DNA of 45,719 nucleotides, taken from assembly GCA_903872155.1 (NCBI GenBank), contig CAIQJP010000021.1, forward strand, positions 1-45,719. Reading direction: 5' to 3'. Shown piece by piece: positions 1 through 6,548 of this stretch. The position numbers and the translations under genes are program-made. The number at the start of each line of letters is the position of its first letter. The first letter of the stretch is position 1. The notes under the pieces were generated by a model. That model had not been told where the DNA came from. It did not search any database and saw nothing but the letters and a program-made list of their open reading frames with translations. Source of the DNA: an uncultured Actinomycetes bacterium. Its GTDB lineage: Bacteria > Actinomycetota > Acidimicrobiia > Acidimicrobiales > Ilumatobacteraceae.

Positions 1-413
1 GTGCGTCCGGCGGGGAGTGTGATGGTGTTACTGGGTGTGTTGGTGTCGGTGTTGTTTCCGTTGCCGAGTTGGCCAGAACCGTTGTTGCCCCAGCAGGTGA
101 TTTGACCGTTGTCGAGTAGTGCACAAGTGTGGACGTTGCCGGCGCTAAGGGCGGTGGCGGTGCGTCCGGCGGGGAGTGTGATGGTGTTACCGGGTGTGTT
201 GGTGTCGGTGTTGTTTCCGTTGCCGAGCTGCCCGTAAATGTTGCGTCCCCAGCAGGTGATTTGACTGTTGTCGAGGAGTGCACACATGTGTTTAGAACCG
301 CTACTGATAGAGGTGGCGGTGCGTCCGGCGGGGAGTGTGATGGTGTTACCGGGTGTGTTGGTGTCGGTGTTGTTTCCGTTGCCGAGCTGCCCGTAAGTGT
401 TGCGTCCCCAGCA
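1..413. repeat. 159-bp tandem coding repeats in the RCC1 gene
   Basis: The same conserved block (beginning GTGCGTCCGGCGGGGAG on the + strand) starts at 1, 160 and 319, giving an exact 159-bp period equal to 53 codons. Within each unit about 75 bp are almost invariant, including synonymous positions, and the remainder differs. The array continues beyond the left edge. Confidence 0.9.
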
Positions 414-635
414 TTTGACGGTTCCACCATTGAACATTGCACATGTGTGATATCCGCCAGCAGCCAAACGCACGGGTTGTGCAACGACTAACGATGTCAC
501 GGGATCGTTCGCTGGTGTGGGCGCAGTTGTCACTTGAGCGCTTGCACTGACCGGTGATTCAACTCCCGGGATCAAAGTGCTGATGGGTAGAAGGGTTGCG
601 AGCAACGCAAGGATCAATCCAATTCGGCGAATCAT
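1..635 (-). CDS. RCC1-repeat secreted protein, C-terminus cut by window edge
   Basis: The minus frame is open from the ATG at 635 to the window edge, about 211 residues. The start MIRRIGLILALLATLLP is a signal peptide, so the product is exported. After a short linker come RCC1-type blades, each with the pattern AAGGYHTCA...VKCWGRN.YGQLGNG. Such blades build a beta-propeller; in bacteria these proteins are usually cell-surface or secreted and their ligands are unknown. Consecutive blades are nearly identical, with a period of exactly 53 residues, so the gene is expanding by recent internal duplication. GAGG sits 8 nt before the ATG. It is divergent from the Tad operon. The family call is firm; the function is not known. 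Confidence 0.85.
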   Translation of the reverse strand, partial: MIRRIGLILALLATLLPISTLIPGVESPVSASAQVTTAPTPANDPVTSLVVAQPVRLAAGGYHTCAMFNGGTVKCWGRNTYGQLGNGNNTDTNTPGNTITLPAGRTATSISSGSKHMCALLDNSQITCWGRNIYGQLGNGNNTDTNTPGNTITLPAGRTATALSAGNVHTCALLDNGQITCWGNNGSGQLGNGNNTDTNTPSNTITLPAGR

Positions 636-689
636 GTCAGTACCTCAAACTGTAGAAACTTATATCGCAATCTACCGTCTTATTTTCTC

Positions 690-738
690 CCACTCTGTAC
701 AAATAGTTCCGCTCAGCGCGCAGATTTGTACAGAGTGG
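690..738. repeat. Long palindrome 1, 15-bp arms and 19-nt loop
   Basis: CCACTCTGTACAAAT (690-704) is followed by a 19-nt spacer and the perfect complement ATTTGTACAGAGTGG (724-738). It lies in the divergent gap between the RCC1 gene and the Tad operon. The loop contains CCGCTCAGCG. It has no T-tract, so it is not an ordinary intrinsic terminator. Confidence 0.8.
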
Positions 739-748
739 TGAATTTGTC

Positions 749-797
749 CCACTTTGGAATTTGGCTACCGCCTAGCGGCAAGCAAATTCCAAAGTGG
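749..797. repeat. Long palindrome 2, same geometry as palindrome 1
   Basis: CCACTTTGGAATTTG (749-763), a 19-nt loop, then the perfect complement CAAATTCCAAAGTGG (783-797). Arms, loop length, outer CCACT/AGTGG ends and the loop core (CCGCCTAGCGG, itself a small hairpin) match palindrome 1, while the inner stem bases differ in a paired fashion. See the findings for possible meanings. Confidence 0.8.
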
Positions 798-922
798 CGA
801 GTTATTGCCGGGGAAGGGGATGGGTCAAATGACCTATTCATCGTCAAGGCGCCGTGAAGCAGATTTCTTCGCACACATCAATGGGCAGTCGGTCCATCGA
901 CATTGTGAAAGCGGAGGAAGCA

Positions 923-1588
923 GTGAGTCAAGGAGTTATCAGCCAACCAGGCAGCGCCTATCGGCAACGCCTTTCCGGAATGGGCACATCGCTCACCGCC
1001 GGGCTTCAACGTAAAGGAGTCCGAATCCCAGAATTTGCCATCGGACTTCTCATTGTTTGTGTCTGCATCATCGGCGCCTTCATGTGGCAGAACTCTGGTG
1101 CCGAGGGAACCAAGGTTCTGGTCACGTCTCGAGCACTCAAGCGCGGCCACGAAATTCAAGCTTCCGACTTGAGCACCATCACCCTTACCTCAAGCAACGA
1201 CATCGCCCTTCTTTCAACCAGCGCAGCTACCGACATCATCGGCATGCGCCTCACCACCGACATTGTTGCCGGAAGTCCCCTCACTCCGTCGCAACTCATC
1301 TCGGTTGAGCCGCTCGCATCAACCGAAGGTCTCGCCGGCATCACCGTGACGAAATCTCAGGCTCCGGCCAACCTCGCGGCTGGCGACAACGTTCAAGTCA
1401 TTGCCGTTGATTCGCAATCGGATGGATCAAACCTCACCACTTCGATCTCAACCAACGTTCAAGTCTGGGAGATCTCCGAACCTGATGAACTCAGTGGCGA
1501 TCGATCAGTCACTCTTCGTGTTGCGATCACATCGGCAGACGAGTTGGTCGGCCACGACGAACTTCATCTCGTGAAAGTCGTGAATTGA
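923..1588 (+). CDS. SAF-domain membrane protein, CpaB/RcpC-like Tad pilus assembly factor
   Basis: A 221-residue protein. I chose the GTG at 923 because GGAGG lies five bases upstream; in-frame ATGs at 854 and 881 have no such site. One membrane helix (FAIGLLIVCVCIIGAFMW, about residues 41-58) is followed by an extracytoplasmic SAF-type domain (KVLVTSRALKRGHEIQASDL, then ADIIGMRLTTDIVAGSPLT...). In CpaB proteins this domain is thought to act at the cell envelope during Flp pilus assembly. It is the first gene of the pilus operon and the next gene starts one base after its stop. The shorter length compared with CpaB of Gram-negatives fits the lack of an outer-membrane secretin partner. Confidence 0.7.
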   Translation: MSQGVISQPGSAYRQRLSGMGTSLTAGLQRKGVRIPEFAIGLLIVCVCIIGAFMWQNSGAEGTKVLVTSRALKRGHEIQASDLSTITLTSSNDIALLSTSAATDIIGMRLTTDIVAGSPLTPSQLISVEPLASTEGLAGITVTKSQAPANLAAGDNVQVIAVDSQSDGSNLTTSISTNVQVWEISEPDELSGDRSVTLRVAITSADELVGHDELHLVKVVN

Positions 1589-1589
1589 C

Positions 1590-2267
1590 ATGAGCATCAT
1601 TGTCACTGGGACTACGGGCGGTCTCACCGATCTCGGAACCATCTCTCTACATCTCGCCACACTGTGGCCACGACCTGTCACTGTGATTGAAGCTGACCCC
1701 GATGGTGGTCGACTTGCAGCTCGCCACAACTGGGACCTCCGCCCAGGTCTCGCCGAACTCGCTGCTCACCTACGCACACCGGCAACATCAACACTTGATC
1801 CTCAAACATTGCGTCGCACCTATCGCAACGATGTGAGTGTGGTTGTTGCCCCACCCGCGGCCGAACAAGTCATTGCAGCTCTATCCATCATTGCGCCACA
1901 CACAAGAACTATTGACCAAGTTCTTGGAACCGACGTCATCATCAACGTTGGGCGCGTTCGACCCAACACCCCAGCGAGTGACATTATGCGGGCAGCAGAT
2001 GCTCGACTGCTCATTAGTCGAACCGACCTCGACGACGTTGTTGCATTGGTGCATCGTCAACCTTTACTGAAAGAAATCGGCGAATGGAAGGTGCTTGCAG
2101 CAGGTGGTCGTTACAAGGTTGACGAACTAGCGAAAGCAATTGAATGGCCAGTGATCGCTGATCTTCTGCCCTCAGATCGTCGCAGCAGCGCAGCACTCAA
2201 AATGACGATTGCCCAGTTGGCAACCGCACAACAACAAATTGATCTCATTGATCGCGCGGTCGCCTAA
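1590..2267 (+). CDS. CpaE/MinD-like protein with degenerate P-loop
   Basis: A 225-residue protein between the SAF protein and TadA, the usual place for a CpaE/TadZ-type ParA-superfamily protein that positions the pilus machine. The fold signature is partly preserved: an initial strand MSIIVTGTTGG, then VTVIEADPDGGRLAARH, as in the D.DP..G segment of MinD proteins, and ending in VIADLLPSDRRSSAAL. The Walker A is not KGGxGKT but GTTGGLTDLGT, without the signature lysines. ATP binding is therefore doubtful and it may act only as a scaffold or localisation factor. It overlaps tadA by one base (TAATG). Confidence 0.6.
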   Translation: MSIIVTGTTGGLTDLGTISLHLATLWPRPVTVIEADPDGGRLAARHNWDLRPGLAELAAHLRTPATSTLDPQTLRRTYRNDVSVVVAPPAAEQVIAALSIIAPHTRTIDQVLGTDVIINVGRVRPNTPASDIMRAADARLLISRTDLDDVVALVHRQPLLKEIGEWKVLAAGGRYKVDELAKAIEWPVIADLLPSDRRSSAALKMTIAQLATAQQQIDLIDRAVA

Positions 2268-3586
2268 TGAACGCAGTTGACACTTCATCGGCATTACAAG
2301 ATCTCACCGCGCAAATCACCACGGCGCTTATCGACCTACGACAACAGCGACGAAGTACCGGAAATGAACTCACACCCCAAGAAGAAATAGAAACAGCTCG
2401 AGAGACGGCTCGACGCTTCTTTGACCAGCGGGTCACACAATCTCTTCTAACCGGAAGCGACACACCGTCGTTTGATGACGAAACCTCAATTACCAAAAGC
2501 GCCATTGATGCAGTTCTGGGTTTTGGACCACTACAACGACTTCTGGACGATCCCGCAATCACCGATATTCATGTTCGGGGAACCGCACCGGTATGGGTGA
2601 AGCACACTGATGGATCGCGGCACGAAATTGAACCGATTGTTACAACTGATGACGAACTGATTCGCCTTGTTCGAAATGTCGCTTCACGATCACGTAATGG
2701 CGAACGCCGATTTGATGCAGCATCGGCCGAATGCAATTTGTGTCTTGACGATGGCAGTCGACTTTTTGCCGTCATGGATATCTCGCAGCAACCTTCTCTC
2801 GTGATTCGCAAACATCAGTTTCACTTGTCATCACTTGAAGAGTTAACACGCGGCGGCCTGATGACTTCTAACGTTCGAAGTTTTCTACGAGCCGCAGTTC
2901 TCGCGAAGCGAAACATCATTGTGGCTGGCGGCACCGGAAGCGGAAAGACCACATTGCTTCGTGCGCTCATGAACGAAATTCCTTACCACGAACGCATCAT
3001 CACTATCGAAGACGCATTCGAATTGGGACTGGCGCGGTTCGCGCAACTTCACCCCGATCATGATGCGCTCCAATCACGAACCGCCAACATTGAAGGTCAC
3101 GGAGCGATTCCCCTTGCTGACCTCACGCGTATGGCGTTACGCATGGACCCCGATCGGGTCGTGGTGGGTGAGGTGCGTGGTGCTGAAGCCTTCCCGATGT
3201 TGATGGCAATGAGCCAAGGTAACAACGGGTCAATGTGCACATTGCATGCCGACTCCACTCGCTCGGCATTTTCGAAACTCGCCGCCTATGTGTCAATGGC
3301 CAACACCGGACTACCCATTGATGTGGTCAACCTCTTGTTGGCGAACGCGTTACACCTAGTTGTTCACATCGAGCTCATTAATGGTCAACGTCGTATTAGC
3401 AGTATTCGAGAAGTCGTTGACAGCGATGGACCTCGAATTGTTTCGAATGAACTGTTTGTTGCCAATGGATCAGGTCTCGCTGAAGCTGCTTTCCCCATGA
3501 CTTCCGAATTGCGCGACTTGTTGGCGTCGCATGGTTACGACGATGCTGTGAATGCTCCATTGCAAACAGCAGGCGCATGGCGATGA
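2267..3586 (+). CDS. tadA: Tad pilus secretion ATPase TadA/CpaF
   Basis: A 439-residue type II/IV secretion ATPase that powers assembly of Flp-type pili at the inner face of the membrane. N-terminal helical region to about residue 80, then the CpaF-type domain (LGFGPLQRLLDDPAITDIHVRG), Walker A GGTGSGKTT near residue 221, an Asp/Glu-box segment ITIEDAFEL, Walker B region RMDPDRVVVGEVRGAEAF and the His-box MCTLHADS. All elements for hydrolysis are present and the length is normal for CpaF. ATGA-type overlap with tadB shows translational coupling. Confidence 0.95.
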   Translation: MNAVDTSSALQDLTAQITTALIDLRQQRRSTGNELTPQEEIETARETARRFFDQRVTQSLLTGSDTPSFDDETSITKSAIDAVLGFGPLQRLLDDPAITDIHVRGTAPVWVKHTDGSRHEIEPIVTTDDELIRLVRNVASRSRNGERRFDAASAECNLCLDDGSRLFAVMDISQQPSLVIRKHQFHLSSLEELTRGGLMTSNVRSFLRAAVLAKRNIIVAGGTGSGKTTLLRALMNEIPYHERIITIEDAFELGLARFAQLHPDHDALQSRTANIEGHGAIPLADLTRMALRMDPDRVVVGEVRGAEAFPMLMAMSQGNNGSMCTLHADSTRSAFSKLAAYVSMANTGLPIDVVNLLLANALHLVVHIELINGQRRISSIREVVDSDGPRIVSNELFVANGSGLAEAAFPMTSELRDLLASHGYDDAVNAPLQTAGAWR

Positions 3587-4296
3587 GTTTGGTGATTCGG
3601 CTTCTTCTTGGCTTAGGTCTGGCTACGGGCACGCTCCTTGTCCTGGCCGGTATGCGCGGGGTCGTGGTGATGTCATCGGGTCAAGGCACATCACGACCTT
3701 CGCGTCGCACGATTGATGACACCAAACTTGTCGAAGCGCTTGCTATCTGGACCGAACAATTGCGCGACACGATTGCCGGAGCTCGCGGTTTAGAACAGGC
3801 GTTAACTGTGACTGCGACAACGGCACCTTTAGTGATTCGTCCAGCGGTTCAGCAACTATCGGCGAAGTTGGGCTTCACCAATTTGCCAGATGCGGTTCGC
3901 AACTTTGCCTCAGAAGTAGATCATCCCCTTGCCGACTTCGTTGCCGCTGCATTAATCACAGCATCAGAGAATCAAGTGCGCGACATGGGCTCGCTGTTAA
4001 GTCACCTTGCTGATTGTTGTCGAGACGACGTTCGCATGCGTACACGTATCTGGGTGGCGCGGGCTCGTATTCGAAGCGCTGTGCGAATTATCGCCGTAGT
4101 CATTGTTGCTTTTGTGGTTGGATTGATCGCTTTCAACCCGACGTATCTCGCACCGTACACAACACCTTCGGGAATGTTTGCGCTTGCCGTTGTGATTGCA
4201 ATGTTTGCGACTTCGTTAGCACTTCTGCAGCGACTTGGTCAGTTCAGTGCGCCGACACGATTTATTGCTCGTCGAACAGATGGAGCGACCTCATGA
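3583..4296 (+). CDS. tadB: Tad pilus inner-membrane platform protein TadB
   Basis: A 237-residue type II secretion F-domain protein. I prefer the ATG at 3583, which overlaps the tadA stop as ATGA; an in-frame ATG six bases earlier is possible. It has an N-terminal helix (LVIRLLLGLGLATGTLLVLAGM), a cytoplasmic GspF-like domain (WTEQLRDTIAGARGLEQAL ... PLADFVAAAL) and two closely spaced C-terminal helices (AVRIIAVVIVAFVVGLIAF and GMFALAVVIAMFATSLALL). With TadC it forms the membrane platform on which TadA acts. Confidence 0.85.
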   Translation: MSLVIRLLLGLGLATGTLLVLAGMRGVVVMSSGQGTSRPSRRTIDDTKLVEALAIWTEQLRDTIAGARGLEQALTVTATTAPLVIRPAVQQLSAKLGFTNLPDAVRNFASEVDHPLADFVAAALITASENQVRDMGSLLSHLADCCRDDVRMRTRIWVARARIRSAVRIIAVVIVAFVVGLIAFNPTYLAPYTTPSGMFALAVVIAMFATSLALLQRLGQFSAPTRFIARRTDGATS

Positions 4297-5135
4297 TTCT
4301 CTGGAGCGCCGGAGTCGGCATGGGCATTGTTTTAGTTCGACAGTCTCTTCGTCGGCCAGTATTGGCAAATGTTTTGCCCAAATATGGTTACGGACTGAAC
4401 ACCAAGCAATCGCCGTACGAAAGGCTTCGCCAGATCATCGAACAAAGGTTTGCGGTGTCGTCGACCGACTTGGCGGTGTGCCAAAGTTCGGTTGCACGAA
4501 TCACCACCGAACGATTGATGTATGCGTCAATGTGCGGAGCGATTCCCTTAGTGATGTATATCGCGACAACCGTTGCTGGTACGGCGATGCCGTTACCAAT
4601 TCTGCTGATGGCATCGGCTGCACTCGCCGTTACTGGGTTCATATTGCCCATCATGCAATTGCGCTCACGAGCCAAAGTGAGACGGCGCGAAATTCGCATA
4701 TCTCTCTCGGCATACCTTGACCTTGTCTCAATCATGTTGGCTGGTGGCGCCGGGATTGAATCGGCATTGGTAGCTGCGTCACGAGTGGGTGATGGCCCGA
4801 CCTTTCGCCTCATCGCCGACTCTCTTGATGTTGCGCGAGCCACTCGCCGATCACCATGGGAGATCTTGGCGAATGAGGGAGAACGAATCGGAATTGACGA
4901 GCTACCTGAACTTGCGGCAACCGTGAAACTCGGCGGCGAACAAGGTGCACGTATGACTACGTCACTTGTGGCCAAAGCCTCATCAATGCGCGCCAAACAA
5001 CTTGCCGAAGTCGAAGCTGATGCCAACGCCGCGACCGAACGCATGGGACTACCCATGGTGCTGTTGTTCATGGGTTTCTTAGTTCTTCTCGGTTATCCAG
5101 CAATGCAAATGATCAGCGCTGGTTTTGGTTCGTAA
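4293..5135 (+). CDS. tadC: Tad pilus inner-membrane platform protein TadC
   Basis: A 280-residue F-domain protein starting at the ATG that overlaps the tadB stop (ATGA, 4293). Two helices near residues 80-120 (IPLVMYIATTVAGTAMPLPILLMASAALAVTGF), the cytoplasmic F domain (RREIRISLSAYLDLVSIMLAGGAGIESAL) and a C-terminal helix (GLPMVLLFMGFLVLLGYPAM) give the usual TadC topology. An open frame extends upstream inside tadB but is an out-of-phase shadow. It is followed by a 32-nt gap before the pilin-like gene. Confidence 0.85.
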   Translation: MILWSAGVGMGIVLVRQSLRRPVLANVLPKYGYGLNTKQSPYERLRQIIEQRFAVSSTDLAVCQSSVARITTERLMYASMCGAIPLVMYIATTVAGTAMPLPILLMASAALAVTGFILPIMQLRSRAKVRRREIRISLSAYLDLVSIMLAGGAGIESALVAASRVGDGPTFRLIADSLDVARATRRSPWEILANEGERIGIDELPELAATVKLGGEQGARMTTSLVAKASSMRAKQLAEVEADANAATERMGLPMVLLFMGFLVLLGYPAMQMISAGFGS

Positions 5136-5167
5136 TACATCTCAACAACAAACAAGGAGAAAGAAAA

Positions 5168-5362
5168 ATGGAACACTTTAAGCAACTTTGGCAGTACTAC
5201 AACGTTCAGTTGCAGGCTTCACGCGAAACCGATCGTGATCGTGGAGAAGTCAGTGCAACAACGGTTGTTTTGGCCGCAGCACTTATCGCGCTTGCGATTT
5301 CCGTTGGTGTGATTGTCTCGGGCAAGGTTCGTGACAAAGCCAACGATCTGAATTTGGGCTGA
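5168..5362 (+). CDS. Flp pilin-like small protein
   Basis: A 64-residue peptide with a strong Shine-Dalgarno (AAGGAGA, 9 nt before the ATG), the strongest such site in the operon, as expected for an abundant pilin. A polar, charged N-terminus ends in RDRGEVSAT and is followed by one hydrophobic helix (TVVLAAALIALAISVGVIVSG) and a short charged tail. Position directly after tadC and size fit the major Flp pilin. The Glu two residues past the presumed Gly cleavage point differs from the Glu-Tyr at +5/+6 of classical Flp pilins. The same RDRG motif precedes the helix in the next three proteins. Confidence 0.65.
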   Translation: MEHFKQLWQYYNVQLQASRETDRDRGEVSATTVVLAAALIALAISVGVIVSGKVRDKANDLNLG

Positions 5363-5363
5363 T

Positions 5364-5759
5364 GTGTCGGGACAACGACGAGATCGAGGTGAAGTGTCGG
5401 CACAGGTGGTGCTGGTGATTCCGGTAATCATTCTGCTGCTGATGTTGGCGATACAAGCGGGTTTGTATTTCCACACGTCAAGCATCGCTGGTGCTGCTGC
5501 GGCTGAAGGTGCCGCAGCAGCATCGGGCGCACGAGTATCGAGCGAAGTCGCAGCGCGGCGTGGTCAGCAAGCCGCCGAGAATTTGGTGATTGAAGCGGGT
5601 GGGCACACAACTTCAGCAGCATTAGTTGCCGTGAATTCAGAAACGGTGGCCATTACGGTTGAAGCACTCGTACCTCGCATTCTTCCGTTCTTCCCAAGTT
5701 CGGTGCGGCGAACTGTTATCGAACCGCGCGAACGTTTCACGACCGAGTTATCGCGATGA
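5364..5759 (+). CDS. TadE-like pseudopilin
   Basis: A 131-residue protein read from a GTG two bases after the pilin stop; an ATG overlapping that stop is out of frame. The motif RRDRGEVSAQ precedes a hydrophobic segment (VVLVIPVIILLLMLAIQAGL), followed by an Ala-rich stretch (AGAAAAEGAAAASGARVSSEVAARRG) and a beta-rich C-terminus. This is the TadE layout: a minor pilin or pseudopilin processed with the pilin and needed for pilus formation. It overlaps the next gene by four bases (ATGA). Confidence 0.75.
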   Translation: MSGQRRDRGEVSAQVVLVIPVIILLLMLAIQAGLYFHTSSIAGAAAAEGAAAASGARVSSEVAARRGQQAAENLVIEAGGHTTSAALVAVNSETVAITVEALVPRILPFFPSSVRRTVIEPRERFTTELSR

Positions 5760-6157
5760 CACGAGACCGAGGAAGTGTCGCGACAGAAATGGTCTTGCTG
5801 ACCCCACTGATGATCATCATGCTGATGTTCGTGGTGCATGCCGGACGCGCTGGTCAAGGGATGAATCAACTGAAACATGCAGCCGATCAAGGCGCGCGAT
5901 CGGCGTCACTTGTTGCCCAGGCTCGAATGGGTTCGGTCGCACAACAAGCAGTGATTCTAGATCTGTCAACAAGTGGTTTGTCGTGTGTTAGTCCGCTGGT
6001 CGCAACAAACTATGAACGTTCATCGTTGTCAGCATCGGTCACCGTCACAGTGAGTTGCCAGACCTCGAACGATGGTCTGTCGTTGCTAGGTGCGAATACT
6101 GTCAGTATGGCCGCATCGTCTACTGAAGTTATTGATCGATATCGAGCAGGTGGATGA
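5756..6157 (+). CDS. TadE-like pseudopilin, second copy
   Basis: A 133-residue protein starting MTRDRGSVATEM, then the helix VLLTPLMIIMLMFVVHAGRAGQ. The pattern G-S-V-A-T-E-M-V-L-L is the classical TadE N-terminus with Glu early in the helix. The Ala/Gln-rich helix ADQGARSASLVAQARMGSVAQQAV and a beta-rich tail with two Cys (LSCVSP and VSCQTS) follow; the cysteines could form a disulfide outside the cell. Overlaps both neighbours by a few bases, so it is co-translated within the pilus operon. Confidence 0.8.
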   Translation: MTRDRGSVATEMVLLTPLMIIMLMFVVHAGRAGQGMNQLKHAADQGARSASLVAQARMGSVAQQAVILDLSTSGLSCVSPLVATNYERSSLSASVTVTVSCQTSNDGLSLLGANTVSMAASSTEVIDRYRAGG

Positions 6158-6548
6158 ATTGAAAAACGAACGTGATCGCGGTGTGGTGACAGCATTTGTT
6201 CTTGCTCTGGCCATGTGCTTCATGGTGACTGCAGGTATGGCCGTCGATGGTGGTCGCATCGTTGCGGCGCGGGTTGAAGCAGCCGACCATGCCGAGAATG
6301 CGGCGCGAGTTGGAGCGCAACAGGTGACATTGTTGCGTTTGGGCTGGCGCCTACTTGATCCGGTCAAAGCCAAGCGGGCTGCCGACGAGTATTTGAGTGT
6401 GCACGGAATTTCTGGTCAAGTGACCGTGGGTCTGCGAACAGTCTCGGTAACGGTGACATTGACCCAGCAAACAACATTATTGCGATTGGTCGGAATCGGC
6501 AGCCGAACTGTTATCGCAACGCGAACCGCAGAACTGGTTGAGTCATGA
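6150..6548 (+). CDS. TadG/Rv3654c-like pilus-operon protein
   Basis: Read from the GTG at 6150, overlapping the previous stop by 8 bases, it gives 132 residues; an ATG at 6090 would add 20 residues lying over the previous gene. The N-terminus NERDRGVVTAF is followed by one helix (VLALAMCFMVTAGMAVDGGRIVAA), then VEAADHAENAARVGAQQV, the standard segment of actinobacterial TadE/TadG and Rv3654c-type proteins. The C-terminal half is beta-rich (VTVGLRTVSVTVTLTQQTTL). The role is as a minor envelope component of the Flp pilus. Confidence 0.7.
   Translation: MDELKNERDRGVVTAFVLALAMCFMVTAGMAVDGGRIVAARVEAADHAENAARVGAQQVTLLRLGWRLLDPVKAKRAADEYLSVHGISGQVTVGLRTVSVTVTLTQQTTLLRLVGIGSRTVIATRTAELVES

Noticed and set aside
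129-491. Gly-rich + strand frame of 120 residues
   Set aside because: It is the antisense image of the RCC1 repeats; the minus frame has a signal peptide, ribosome site and family motifs.
690-797. Intrinsic terminators or integron attC sites
   Set aside because: No T-tract after either stem, perfect pairing without extrahelical bases, and no integron integrase or cassette structure nearby.
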